Shown: positions 53,032-62,549, counted from the stretch's first letter. The stretch: 64,000 nucleotides of DNA from JBGTFE01 sp036403235 (GCA_036403235.1 DASWRI010000026.1:62001-126000); one strand, 5' to 3'. Made by a program: numbers and translations. The notes: generated from the sequence alone by a model not told the origin.

Positions 53032-53311
53032 GCTAAATAAATTGTCGGAAAATATTGAAATTAAATAATGAATTGAACAATTAACGGGATTGCGGCGATT
53101 GCGCGTAAGCTTTCGCCCCAAGTTCGGCGAGACAGAGCAAAACAGAATCTTATTTTTAATCGAGCTGGCAAACCGTGAGCTTGATTTATTCTTTAAGACG
53201 GAAGCCGCTAAAAAGAATTAAAAGCCAAAGTTGAAACAGCCGAAGATGAGAACTTCTCACGCCGCGCGACTCGATGCAGAGTTAAGGGAAACCAAAATCT
53301 AAAATCGCCAT

Positions 53312-54014
53312 TTATGGAGCGACGAAACCGCTCAGCGGATTTCCGTAGAAAAGCTCGGCGGCTTTCCACGCTGCCGCGTTCCATTTATCGAGATTGCCCA
53401 TTAGTTTAACCGGCACGACCGTCTTGTAATGAGTCAGAAAAATCTGGTTCGAAAAAGCGTTCGGCGCAATCCAGCCTTTTTGGTCGATGGCAAATTTCAT
53501 CTCGCGCACCTGCGTGCCTTTGTAGAAAATCTTGACCGTGTATTCACCGGTTCGGTCACGCGTGAAAGCCGCGTTCGGGAATTTGTTTCGAACCCAATTG
53601 TTGTTTTCGAGAATGAAATTGTTCCATTCAAAAAACCACTGTGTTAACTGGCAGGTTTCCCTAAACTGGTAGCATTCGTCGCTGCGTTTATCCGAGGTAC
53701 TGATGGTTTCGCCTTCGTCGGTCGAGGTGATTTGCCATAAACACCGGCACGTTTGGCGGCAGCGGTCTTTGAACGGCTTGAGCCGCCGTATTTTTCGATT
53801 GTTTGTTCGCAGGAAACGCGGACGACCTTTCAGGCTGATTGCCTTGATTCCTGTTTCCGTTATTTTGTTCGCTGCTGCTTGGCGGCGTTTGCTCTTTCGG
53901 TTTCTCGACTTTCGGCAGTTTGGGGATTTTTATTTGAAACTGCGCCGAAATGTGTTGGAAACAAAAAGCCAAAATGACGGCTGAGGCAAATAATGTAAAT
54001 ATTTTCTTTTTCAT
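53312..54014 (-). pseudogene. Exported protein broken by a frameshift (paralogue 1)
   Basis: The first frame (54014 to about 53745) gives a signal peptide MKKKIFTLFASAVILAFCFQ ... ISAQ then FQIKIPKLPKVEKPKEQ and a Ser/Asn/Gln linker. Near 53735-53745 the reading frame moves by one, and the second frame continues without stops: DEGETISTSDKRSDECYQF, WFFEWNNFILENNNWVRNKF, EYTVKIFYKGTQVREMKF, to a stop at 53312. The combined protein would be about 233 aa. The function is unknown. Its N-terminus is shared with the next gene. Confidence 0.7.
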
Positions 54015-54039
54015 GATTGTTAAATTTCTCGTCTGCGGC

Positions 54040-54485
54040 TTAAAAAATCGTGACCGGTTTGTCCACCAAGGTTTTCACGCCTTCAGCTAAACTTTTTTCT
54101 TTGGTTTTCAAATCTTTAATTTTCGTCGAAAATGAATCGTTGTCTTTGAAGTTGATGCCTTCCTGTACGATTTGAAGCTGAACGGCGACGAGCTTCGTCC
54201 ATTTTTCGTAATTTCCTTTTAGGAGCAAAGATTTTCCAATGTTGTCGTCCGTCGCCGTAACATTTCCGCCGCTTGCTTCGTTGAATTTCGCGACAGCGGC
54301 GGTGAACTTTTCCTGCGCCGTTTTGAAGTCGGCGTGTTGTTGCCGTCGTCTGTTTTTGACGTTTCCGGTTTAGGCTTTTCGACCTTTATTTTCGGAATCT
54401 TTATCGTGAACTGTGCGGACGCAGTCTGAAACGAAAACGCCCCTATGAACATAAAAATAACTGTTAATAACACGTTTTTTTTCAT
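54040..54485 (-). pseudogene. Exported protein broken by a frameshift (paralogue 2)
   Basis: The N-terminal frame has MKKNVLLTVIFMFIGAFSFQ, a signal ending SAQ, then FTIKIPKIKVEKPKPE, nearly the same module as the neighbouring gene. At about 54335-54345 the frame shifts by one and continues as HADFKTAQEKFTAAVAKFNE, GGNVTATDDNIGKSLLLKGN and a helical end to 54040. About 148 aa would result. It is unrelated to paralogue 1 beyond the N-terminal module. Confidence 0.7.
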
Positions 54486-54582
54486 ATATAAACTCCTTCT
54501 CCCAAATTTTTGGGTTGTTTCTTTATCGCCGGATAATTCAGTTCGGTTTTACCGTTTCCTCTAAAATTACCGCGATTTTTCT

Positions 54583-54622
54583 CCTCTATTTATTAGCGCG
54601 ACGATTTTAAAAAACAGAGGTC
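54583..54622. repeat. Direct repeat, copy 1
   Basis: CCTCTATTTATTAGCGCGAC then GATTTTAAAAAAC and AGGTCA. It is nearly identical to 55438-55480 in the same orientation. The pair brackets the membrane protein gene at 54703-55305. Confidence 0.75.
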
Positions 54623-54702
54623 AAAAAAATTTTGAGAAATTCGTTTTTCGGAAAAATTTTATAAAAAGAGATTTTTTCCGAAATAAATTCTATGAATCTG
54701 AA

Positions 54703-55305
54703 TTATTGTCTGACTGTTCCTTCATCCCGCCGCTGGACGGGCATTGAGTTAAGCAGCGCCAGAATTTCCGGCTGATTTTCCAATAGAGGCGGAACGACGG
54801 CCGTGCCGTTCTCAAAAACCATTTCGACGGTCACTTTTTCAACTCCCGCGAGAATTGCCGCCCGGACCATCGAAATGGCAAGCTGATGGCTGTTAATTTT
54901 GGTATTGACCTTTTTATAATTGAGAAAGTGGAGTTTTTCCCAGCCGTATTTTTGTCCGCCGCGTGTTTCCACTCCGGCGGAACTGATGAATTTTGCGAAC
55001 TTTCGGCGGGTAAATTTCAATAAAAAGAAAATTACCAGAGCAAATAATCCGAAAATTACGAGAAAAATCGTGCCGCCGAATAAACCGCCGGAAACCTTTT
55101 GACTCCACCCATTAGCAAGAAAAGCGGTGATCGCCGAATAAAAAAACAACAGCGGAATCCCCAGAAAAATCAGCGCGAGAAACGCGAAACAGAAGCCGAG
55201 AAGAATCCTGGCAAACAGAGAGTTTCCTTTTAGTTTGACTTCGACCGCTTGAGGCAAATTCTGCCTTGCCCAATTGACCACGGGTTGATTGATAAATTGA
55301 TTCAT
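54703..55305 (-). CDS. Membrane protein of unknown function
   Basis: 200 aa, no family recognised. Two strong hydrophobic segments (ILLGFCFAFLALIFLGIPLLFFYSAI and FGGTIFLVIFGLFALVIFFL) lie in the N-terminal half. The C-terminal half is soluble and may be cytoplasmic (EKLHFLNYKKVNTKINSHQL, EMVFENGTAVVPPLLENQPE). It lies between two copies of a 40 nt direct repeat. Confidence 0.78.
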   Translation of the reverse strand: MNQFINQPVVNWARQNLPQAVEVKLKGNSLFARILLGFCFAFLALIFLGIPLLFFYSAITAFLANGWSQKVSGGLFGGTIFLVIFGLFALVIFFLLKFTRRKFAKFISSAGVETRGGQKYGWEKLHFLNYKKVNTKINSHQLAISMVRAAILAGVEKVTVEMVFENGTAVVPPLLENQPEILALLNSMPVQRRDEGTVRQ

Positions 55306-55437
55306 AATTTAATTTTCCTATTTTATCGTCCAGATGACAGAAGCAATTTCCGGCGAAAACCAGTTTCAGCTTCCGGCGAGCTATGCTATTATTCGGTTTA
55401 TTCGGACTTACTTTTTGTCCTTAAAACGCTTAAAATT

Positions 55438-55480
55438 TCCCTCTATTTATTAGCGCGACGATTTTGAAAAACGCAGGTCA
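55438..55480. repeat. Direct repeat, copy 2, upstream of the sigma factor gene
   Basis: CCCTCTATTTATTAGCGCGA then CGATTTTGAAAAACGCAGGTCA. It lies about 60-105 nt before the ECF sigma start codon and so may hold a promoter. Similarity to copy 1 fades out after GGTCA. Confidence 0.75.
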
Positions 55481-55542
55481 TTTTTTTTGAGATTTGAATG
55501 ACGAGGAAAAAATGTTGAGAGAAATCTTTTTAGAAGAGCGCG

Positions 55543-56114
55543 ATGGAAAAGCAAATTGATGCCGGTGAAATAACCGAAATATTGCAGAATTGGAGCGATA
55601 ATAAAAATCCCGAAAACAACAACGCTCTTTTTAATCTCGTTTATGACGAGCTGCGCCGTCAGGCACATTGGTTTCTTCAAAAAGAACGCCGCGAGCATAC
55701 GCTCCAAACCACCGCTTTGGTTCACGAGGCGTATCTCAAGCTCAGCGACCAAAAAAAGGATCATGGGAAAGCCGCTCGCAGTTTTTCGCCGTCGCCGCGA
55801 CGCTGATGCGGCGAATCTTGATTGATTACGCAAAGCAGAGGCATCGCGTCAAACGCGGCGCAAATGAAGACTTACCGCTGGAAGAAGCTTTAACGGTTAC
55901 CGTTAGTGATACAAGCTTTGATTTGCTGGCGCTCGACGATGCATTAAACCGGCTTGCCGAAAAGGAAGAATCTCTGGCAAAAATAGTCGAATTAAGGTTT
56001 TTCAGCGGCCTGGACGTGCCCGAAACCGCGAAGGTTCTGAATGTGTCCGAATCTACCGTCAAACGCGATTGGGCAATGGCAAAAGCATGGCTTCATCGAG
56101 AACTGACGAGGTAG
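55543..56114 (+). pseudogene. ECF sigma factor split by a frameshift at an A7 run
   Basis: The first frame (55543-55757) supplies region 2: EITEILQNWSDNKNPENNNA, LVYDELRRQAHWFLQKERRE and TLQTTALVHEAYLKLSDQK. At the AAAAAAA run (55751-55757) sense moves to the other frame: GSWESRSQFFAVAATLMRRI, RVKRGANEDLPLEEAL and region 4 ETAKVLNVSESTVKRDWAMA to 56114. It belongs to the acidobacterial-type ECF group paired with kinases, as here. One extra A would restore a full ~190 aa protein, so slippage or sequencing error are alternatives to decay. Confidence 0.8.
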
Positions 56115-56187
56115 GAAATAACCTCCGAACCGCAGATTATTCTTCGAAAATGTGTTCGTCGGCCGCCGAGGCTGTAAATTTTCAAAA

Positions 56188-58797
56188 GTGGATGATAAAT
56201 GGCAAAAGATAAGAGAGATTTTTGACGCGGCTCTGCGCCAAAAGGCTGAAGAACGCCCGAATTTCGTTGTTGCGGCTTGCGGTGAGGACGAATCCCTGCT
56301 TGCGGAAGTCGAATCGCTTTTGTCATCGCTCGACGGCGCGGAGAGTTTTATGGAAACGCCAGCCGTCGCCGAAGTCGACGACGACATCGGAGCTGAAACA
56401 AAAAAGCTCGCACGCGGGAAATGTTTCAATCATTACGAAATCGTCGAACAAATCGGCGCGGGCGGAATGGGTGAAGTCTATCTCGCCCGCGATAAAAAAC
56501 TTGGACGGCAAGTTGCCGTCAAAATTCTCAACGAACAATTCAGTCGCGACGAATCGAATCTTCAGCGATTTCTCCGCGAAGCCAAATCCGCGTCCGGCTT
56601 GAATCATCCGAATATTCTGGTCGTTCACGAAGTCGGCGAATCGGACAATGCGCATTACATCGTCAGCGAATTTATCAAAGGCAAAACGCTGCGCGAAAGA
56701 CTCAAAGAATCCGCGTTGTCGCTGGCGGAAGTTTTGGACATCGCCATTCAAACCGCCAGCGCGCTCGCCGCCGCGCACGAAGCGCGCCTTGCGCACCGCG
56801 ACATCAAGCCGGAAAACGTAATGATTCGCCCGGACGGATTTGTGAAGGTCTTGGATTTCGGTCTGGCGAAACTCGTCGAACAGAAAAACAAATCCGCTCT
56901 CGGCCTGGAAGATTCAACCGCCGTGCAAAATCAAACGGCAAAAGGCGTGATAATGGGCACGGTCAATTATATGTCGCCCGAACAGGCAAAAGCCGAACGG
57001 GTTGACGAGCGCACCGACATTTTCAGTCTCGGCATTTTGATTTACGAAATGATTGCAGGCAGAACGCCGTTTGCGGGCGATTCGATGTCGGAGACTTTTG
57101 CGAATTTGATAAACGCCGAACCGCTGCCGCTTTCGCGTTTCGCAACGAACGTGCCTGAAGAATTGCAGCGCATAGTTTCAAAAATGCTGCGCAAAAACAG
57201 AGACAAGCGTTATCAAACGATGAAGGACGTTCTCACGGATTTGAAAGATGTCAAACAAGACTCAGAGTCTCAGAATAAATTGGAACGAACCGCAGCACAA
57301 GACGGTGAAGAAGCGAAAACGCAAATCTTCAAAGCCACAACAAGCGATGTTGCCCCGCACTCAACTTCGAGCGCGAAATATATTGTCAATAGCATCACAC
57401 GCCATAAGCGGTTAGCCGTTCTCGGCTTAGTACCGCTCATGGTAGCGTCAATAGCCCTGTTCTTCTTCCTCAACCGACCCCCGGTCTTAACCGAGAAGGA
57501 TACGATCCTACTTGCCGATTTCATCAACACTACCGGCGACGCAACCTTTGACGGCTCGACACTTAAGCAGGCACTGTCCGTGCAACTGCGCCAGACCCCT
57601 TTTCTAAACCTCTATCCCGAGGAGGGCGTGCACGAAACGCTGCGCTACATGGGACGCGCCGAGGGCGAGCCCATCACGCCGCAAATCGGAAGAGAAATCT
57701 GCCGGCGCCGCGGATTAAAAGCCCTGCTCGTCGGGACGATTTCGGGTCTCGGTCAGCACTATGTGATCACACTAGAGGCAGTGAACGGGCTGACGGGCGA
57801 AACGATTGCCAGCCGGCAACTCGAGGCGGAAAGTAAGGAGCAGGTTCTCAGAGCGCTCGGACAGGCGGCATTCGACTTGCGACAGCAGCTCGGCGAGTCG
57901 TTGAACACGCTTCAGAAATACAACGCGCCGGTCGAGCAGGCGACGACCCCGTCGCTCGAAGCGTTGAACGTTTATTCGAAGGGCTTGGAACAAATTTACA
58001 GCGGGGACTACAAGGCGGCGCTTCCGCTTTTCAATCGCGCGGTGGAACTCGATCCGAATTTCGCCGAAGCCTACCTCTGGCTGTCGTGGACATACTCGAA
58101 TTTCGGTGACTTGGCTAAGGCTGCGGATGCTGCGGCAAAGGCTTACGCCTTGCGCAGTCGCGTAACAGAACTTGAGAAGCTGCATATCGAAGAGATCTAT
58201 CATCTGTTCACCACGGGAGATTTTGAAAAGCAAAAAGAAGCCGACGAGGTAATCAAGCGACTCTACCCCAACGATTGGCTGGCTCCCGCCAGTCTGGGCT
58301 TTGGCTACCTTCGCATCGGACAACTCGAGCAAGCTCTCACCGAATTTCGTAAAGCTATTAGCGCAAATCCGAACGAATGCCATCTGTATATGAACGCTTC
58401 GACCATCCTGATCCGTCTTAATCGGTTCGATGAAGCGCGAGAAACTATCAAGCAAGCGCAGACGCTCAACCTCGATCACCCCGCCTATCGGTCTAATCTC
58501 TATCTGATTGGTCTGGCACAGGGAGATGCGGCAGAGACGCAACAGCAATTGGAGTCGGTGCGAAAAGTAGATGGTGAGGCGGAAGCTCTCGCCTTCGAAG
58601 CGAGCGCTGAGATTTTTTCCGGACACTGGCGTAGAGCGCAAGAGCTATACAGTCGCGCGGCAGCATTGTCCGGCAAGCCGTCCCCTACGGAACGAAGGCG
58701 ACTCTTCCTATCAAGGCTACTATTGCCGGAGCGCTTTTCGGTTTCTGTCAGCCTGCTACGAATGATGTCAGCCAAGCTCTGGCAATTTCGCGGCTAA
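56188..58797 (+). CDS. Ser/Thr protein kinase with TPR repeats, frameshifted near its end
   Basis: From a GTG at 56188 (VDDKWQKIREIFDAALRQ). An ATG 12 codons earlier is an alternative, and neither has a clear ribosome site. It has an N-terminal helical module, a Hanks kinase with IGAGGMGEVYLARD, VAVKILN, HRDIKPENVM and DFGLAKL, a membrane segment (RLAVLGLVPLMVASIALFFF) and TPR-type helices. The last ~40 residues, after about 58670, are out of frame. The true C-terminus continues in the entry at 58674. From about 57420 codon use becomes C-rich (ATC, CTC, TTC, GAG, AAG), unlike the kinase half. Confidence 0.85.
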   Translation: MDDKWQKIREIFDAALRQKAEERPNFVVAACGEDESLLAEVESLLSSLDGAESFMETPAVAEVDDDIGAETKKLARGKCFNHYEIVEQIGAGGMGEVYLARDKKLGRQVAVKILNEQFSRDESNLQRFLREAKSASGLNHPNILVVHEVGESDNAHYIVSEFIKGKTLRERLKESALSLAEVLDIAIQTASALAAAHEARLAHRDIKPENVMIRPDGFVKVLDFGLAKLVEQKNKSALGLEDSTAVQNQTAKGVIMGTVNYMSPEQAKAERVDERTDIFSLGILIYEMIAGRTPFAGDSMSETFANLINAEPLPLSRFATNVPEELQRIVSKMLRKNRDKRYQTMKDVLTDLKDVKQDSESQNKLERTAAQDGEEAKTQIFKATTSDVAPHSTSSAKYIVNSITRHKRLAVLGLVPLMVASIALFFFLNRPPVLTEKDTILLADFINTTGDATFDGSTLKQALSVQLRQTPFLNLYPEEGVHETLRYMGRAEGEPITPQIGREICRRRGLKALLVGTISGLGQHYVITLEAVNGLTGETIASRQLEAESKEQVLRALGQAAFDLRQQLGESLNTLQKYNAPVEQATTPSLEALNVYSKGLEQIYSGDYKAALPLFNRAVELDPNFAEAYLWLSWTYSNFGDLAKAADAAAKAYALRSRVTELEKLHIEEIYHLFTTGDFEKQKEADEVIKRLYPNDWLAPASLGFGYLRIGQLEQALTEFRKAISANPNECHLYMNASTILIRLNRFDEARETIKQAQTLNLDHPAYRSNLYLIGLAQGDAAETQQQLESVRKVDGEAEALAFEASAEIFSGHWRRAQELYSRAAALSGKPSPTERRRLFLSRLLLPERFSVSVSLLRMMSAKLWQFRG

Positions 58798-59312
58798 ATT
58801 CTCCGGTCCAAATCTTATATGTGCCTGTCCTTGCTAACGGCTCGTTGTGCGGCGACGCGGGCGAAGCGCAAAAGCTCGCCGACGAACAAGTGAGGCGTTA
58901 TCCGAACGCGACTCTTCTGCGTATATATTCACAACCTATCATCCGCGCGGCGGCGGCGCTGCAACGCGATCGCGCCGATCAAGCCATCGAATTCTTGAAC
59001 GCGGCGATACCTTACGAAGGCGGGGACGCGGGATTCTGTCCCGACTACCTTCGCGGTCAGTCCTATTTGAGACTGCGCCGCGGCGCTGAGGCTGCAGCCG
59101 AGTTTCAAAAGATCCTCGACCGCCGGGGCTGGGACCCAGTTTCGCCGATATACCCGCTGGCGCACGTCGGCATCGCCCGCGCGGCGGTGCTGACGGGCGA
59201 TGCCGCAAAAGCGCGCAAGTCCTATCAAGACTTCCTTGCACTCTGGAAAGATGCCGATGCAGATATTCCAATTCTGATTGAAGCAAAACAGGAATACGAA
59301 AAGTTAAAGTGA
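58674..59312 (+). pseudogene. Out-of-frame C-terminal part of the TPR kinase
   Basis: In the frame starting CAA at 58674 the sequence reads QAVPYGTKATLPIKATIAGA, PATNDVSQALAISRLNSPVQ, VPVLANGSLCGDAGEAQKLA and TPR-like helices to the stop at 59312. It joins directly to the kinase after a one-base change near 58670. No internal start with a ribosome site is seen, so it is not a separate gene. Confidence 0.75.
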
Positions 59313-59397
59313 GAATTGATAATATAAAGATTTCAAAAATATAAGCGAAAAGTTAATGTCGCAACATTGCCAGCAAATCAATCGTCCAAAGATAGAA

Positions 59398-59922
59398 ATG
59401 GCTGACGAAAAATGGCAAAAGGTGAGGGAGATTTTTGATTCGGCGCTGCGCCGCCAGCCAGAAGAACGCCGGAAATTTGTCTTTGAAGTTTGCGGCGATG
59501 ATAAAACGCTGCTTGCCGAAGTCGAATCGCTTTTATCGTCGCTCGACGGCGCGGACAGTTTTCTGGAAACGCCGATTATATCTCAGGTCGGCGATATCAT
59601 CCAGCCAAAGTACCAAACGCTCGCGCCGGGTATCTCGCTTAGTCATTACGAAATCGCTAAGCAAATCGGGATGGGCGGAATGGGCGAGGTTTACTTGGCG
59701 CAAGACAAAAAGCTCGACCGGAAAGTCGCCGTCAAAATCCTCAACAAAGAATTCAGACGGCAGGAATCGAATCTAAATCGCTTCGTTCGTGAAGCGAAAG
59801 CGGCATCGGCTTTGAGTCATATGCTCGGATGGTCTAATTACCTCGCGCTCGACAAACTCAAGTCCGACCCGCGTTGGAAAGATGTCGCGCGGCGGATGAA
59901 CTTGCCCCAAAACCCTAGTTAA
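59398..59922 (+). pseudogene. Ser/Thr kinase remnant with large internal deletion
   Basis: 174 aa from MADEKWQKVREIFDSALRRQ at 59398. The Gly loop (IGMGGMGEVYLAQD) and VAVKILN are present, but after AASALSHM (about residue 140) the sequence jumps to KLKSDPRWKDVARRMNLPQN, the extreme C-terminal pattern of TPR kinases. The catalytic loop, DFG, membrane segment and TPRs are missing, so it cannot phosphorylate. It is a paralogue of the kinase upstream. Confidence 0.8.
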
Positions 59923-60129
59923 CCAATGATGCTGGTTTGTAAAAAGCTAAGTTGTTCAAAACAAAGGAAACCTATTTTTACTTTGAAAGTGATTTCCCTT
60001 GGATTTCAGTAAATTTCGGCAAAATCGCGAAAATAACGTTTTTTATAAATCACTGGGGGTTTTTATTTTCAACCTCGCGAACTAGCACCAATGGTTAATT
60101 AGCACTTGTATAATATATTCAAAAGGCGA

Positions 60130-61041
60130 TCACGGATAACGCACAACAATGGGCTTCGGTTCTTCCGGCAACGGAATAACTTCCGTTTCATTGGGAACAG
60201 CTTTGAAACGTCCTTCTTTCCAGTCAATCTTTGCTTGTTCGATTCGCTCTTTTGAGCTTGAGACGAAGTTCCACCAGATATGACGCTTTTCCATTTGTTC
60301 GCCCCCGAACAGCATCAATCGAGCCGCAGAGGATGATGCGGCAGAGAGAACAACTTCCTCGCCTGGTTTTAGAACGATAAGCTGACCGGCATTGAACATG
60401 CTATTGCCCGGCAGAAATTCTATCGAGCCGTCAACTATAAAAACTGCCCTCTCTTCATGTTCTGTAGGGATTTGCAGTCTTGAGCCGCTTTCAAGTAATA
60501 CGTCGGCATAAAACATCTCAGAAAAGGTTTTTACCGGCGACTGCGCTCCATAAAGCGAGCCGGCGATAATACGCACTGTTTTGCCTTTATCTTTAATGAC
60601 CGGGAGTTCACCACTTTCGTAATGAAAGAAGGTCGGGCTAGTTTCTTCATCTTTAATTGGTAGGGCGACCCAGGATTGAATTCCGAAAAGTTCCGCGCCT
60701 GCTTTTCTAATTTCCTGCGGCGTGCGTTCCGAATGAGCAATGCCGCTTCCGGCGGTCATCCAATTAATTTCACCGGGACGAATCTGCTGCACCGTGCCGA
60801 GGCTATCCCGGTGCAGCAGTTCGCCTTTGAAAAGGTATGTAACCGTTGCCAGCCCAATATGCGGGTGTGGTGCAACATCAAGTCCTTTGCCCGCGCTTAA
60901 AATTTCCGGTCCCATTTCATCGAAAAAGATAAAGGGACCGACCATCCGTCGCCTGCCGGACGGCAAGACGCGCCGAACCTTAAAACCTTCAGTAAGCTCT
61001 CGGCTGCGCGATTCTATAACGATGTCAACGGGTGTATCCAT
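60130..61041 (-). CDS. Pirin family protein
   Basis: 303 aa bicupin. GLDVAPHPHIGLATVTYLFK and HRDSLGTVQQIRPGEINWMT hold the metal-ligand His and Glu of the N-terminal cupin (His residues in PHPHIG and a Glu in PGEINW). The C-terminal half follows with RLMLFGGEQMEKRHIWWNFV, typical of pirins. Pirins bind iron and some act as quercetinases. It is the last gene of a leftward redox-stress run, 17 bp after the wrbA-like gene. Confidence 0.93.
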   Translation of the reverse strand: MDTPVDIVIESRSRELTEGFKVRRVLPSGRRRMVGPFIFFDEMGPEILSAGKGLDVAPHPHIGLATVTYLFKGELLHRDSLGTVQQIRPGEINWMTAGSGIAHSERTPQEIRKAGAELFGIQSWVALPIKDEETSPTFFHYESGELPVIKDKGKTVRIIAGSLYGAQSPVKTFSEMFYADVLLESGSRLQIPTEHEERAVFIVDGSIEFLPGNSMFNAGQLIVLKPGEEVVLSAASSSAARLMLFGGEQMEKRHIWWNFVSSSKERIEQAKIDWKEGRFKAVPNETEVIPLPEEPKPIVVRYP

Positions 61042-61058
61042 TTATGCCAATTATTTTA

Positions 61059-61658
61059 TCAAACGCGTGTAAATTTTGCCGCAATTTCAGCCACTCGCCT
61101 GCCTTGCAGGCGCCCCGCCGTTAGGGCAACTTCGTCAGGGTCGAGCTGAGCATTGTTTGATGTAAAAGATGCGCCATAAGGATTACCCGCTTCAAACTGA
61201 CTGGCTTCGACGTATCCAGGTGAAACAATCAGCATATTCCAATGATAAAAAATTGTGTTCAGTGAAAGAATGGTCGCTTCCTGTCCGCCGTGCGCCGTCG
61301 CGGTCGTCGTAAAAGACGAGCCGATTTTGTTGGTTAATGCGCCTTTCGCCCACAGCCCGCCGGTCTGGTCGATAAAATTTTTCAATTGTGCCGACGGAAG
61401 TCCGTAGCGGGTCGGTGTGCCGAAAATTATCGCGTCAGCCCATTCCAAATCTTCGTTGGTCGCCTCCCGCACATCTGACGTTTCTTCGATGTGCTGTTTC
61501 CAGACCGGATTATTGCCCCAAACTTCATCGGGTGCCGTTTCCTTAACTTTTAGAAGCCTTACTTCGGCGCCTGCCGCGCGTGCTCCTTCTTCGACCGCCT
61601 GTGCCAACTTGTGCGTCGTACCGGTTTGGCTGTAATAAATAATTGCAACTTTTGCCAT
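61059..61658 (-). CDS. wrbA: NAD(P)H:quinone oxidoreductase, WrbA-type
   Basis: 199 aa from the ATG at 61658, with GAGGAG upstream. The longer frame start is not used. It has a flavodoxin fold with FMN-phosphate loop IIYYSQTGTTHKLA, IIFGTPTRYGLPSAQLKNFI and FTTTATAHGGQEATILSL, the WrbA signature regions. It reduces quinones by two electrons and so limits radical formation. It is flanked by pirin genes. Confidence 0.93.
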   Translation of the reverse strand: MAKVAIIYYSQTGTTHKLAQAVEEGARAAGAEVRLLKVKETAPDEVWGNNPVWKQHIEETSDVREATNEDLEWADAIIFGTPTRYGLPSAQLKNFIDQTGGLWAKGALTNKIGSSFTTTATAHGGQEATILSLNTIFYHWNMLIVSPGYVEASQFEAGNPYGASFTSNNAQLDPDEVALTAGRLQGRRVAEIAAKFTRV

Positions 61659-61755
61659 TTGATTTTTCTCCTCTTGTATTAAAAAAATAAACAACAACCG
61701 AAAGGAATTATCTTAGCTCTCGACATTCCCTCCGGTCGGTTCGATTACTGTTAAA

Positions 61756-62457
61756 TTAAGCTAAGTCAAACAAAATAAATTCCGTTTCGTTTTCCAAAGC
61801 CTTTAGTTTCAGTAGCTTTTCATCGCTAACTGCTGCGCCGTCGCTTGCCTGCAAAGTTTCGCCGTTGATTTCCAATGAACCTTTTATGACTTGCAGCCAT
61901 GCGTACCGCTTTTCCTTCAAATCGTATGAAACTTCCTCGTCTTGCGCTAAAATAGAATTGAAAACCGAAACATCTTGATTGATTTTCAGCGAATCCTCGC
62001 GCGCGTCATGCGAGGCGACAAGTTTCAATTTTCCGCTTTTTTCTTCAGGCGCGAACATTTTCTGCTCGTAACCGGGTTTCAAATAATTTTTTTCCGGCAG
62101 AATCCAAATCTGATAAAAATGCAATTTGTCCGTTTTTGAAGGATTATATTCGCTGTGCCGGATGCCGATGCCGGCAGTCATTCTCTGCCATTCGTGCGGA
62201 CGCAGAATTTCTTCTCCGCCGGTTGAATCTTTATGCGCGATGGCGCCTTCGACGACATATGAAAGAATTTCCATGTCGGCGTGACCGTGCGTTCCGAATC
62301 CTTGTCCGGGCGTAACCCTGTCTTCGTTAATTACTCTAAGCGAGCGGAATCCCATCATTTCCGGGTTATAATAATCGGCGAATGAAAACGTGTGATATGT
62401 GTTCAGCCAACCATGCTCGGCGTGTCCTCTTTGATTTCCTTTAACTACTTGTAACAT
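61756..62457 (-). CDS. Pirin family protein (YhhW-like, possible quercetin dioxygenase)
   Basis: 233 aa. The N-terminus HGWLNTYHTFSFADYYNPEM and FGTHGHADMEILSYVVEGAI (metal-ligand His pair, then Glu) are classical, with HEWQRMTAGIGIRHSEYNPS. The C-terminal cupin is shorter than in the longer pirin. GAAAGGAG-type ribosome site. It belongs to the redox-stress run. Confidence 0.93.
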   Translation of the reverse strand: MLQVVKGNQRGHAEHGWLNTYHTFSFADYYNPEMMGFRSLRVINEDRVTPGQGFGTHGHADMEILSYVVEGAIAHKDSTGGEEILRPHEWQRMTAGIGIRHSEYNPSKTDKLHFYQIWILPEKNYLKPGYEQKMFAPEEKSGKLKLVASHDAREDSLKINQDVSVFNSILAQDEEVSYDLKEKRYAWLQVIKGSLEINGETLQASDGAAVSDEKLLKLKALENETEFILFDLA

Positions 62458-62549
62458 TTCTTTTCTCCTTGCAGTTTAATTAACCGTTAACTAAAGAATA
62501 CAGAAAATTTAACCGCTTGAAACCATCAATAGTAATGGCATTTCTCTCA

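Larger units (their letters stand above)
52349..53311. other. 963 bp gap with a surface-protein remnant and a candidate operator
   Basis: It includes the operator copy at 52461 and broken protein sequence at 52724-53031. The stretch 53032-53311 looks like worn coding sequence with many stops and was not assigned. Confidence 0.55.

Noticed and set aside
58821..59312. Independent small TPR gene
   Set aside because: It continues the kinase in a shifted frame from 58674 and has no ribosome site at its Met.
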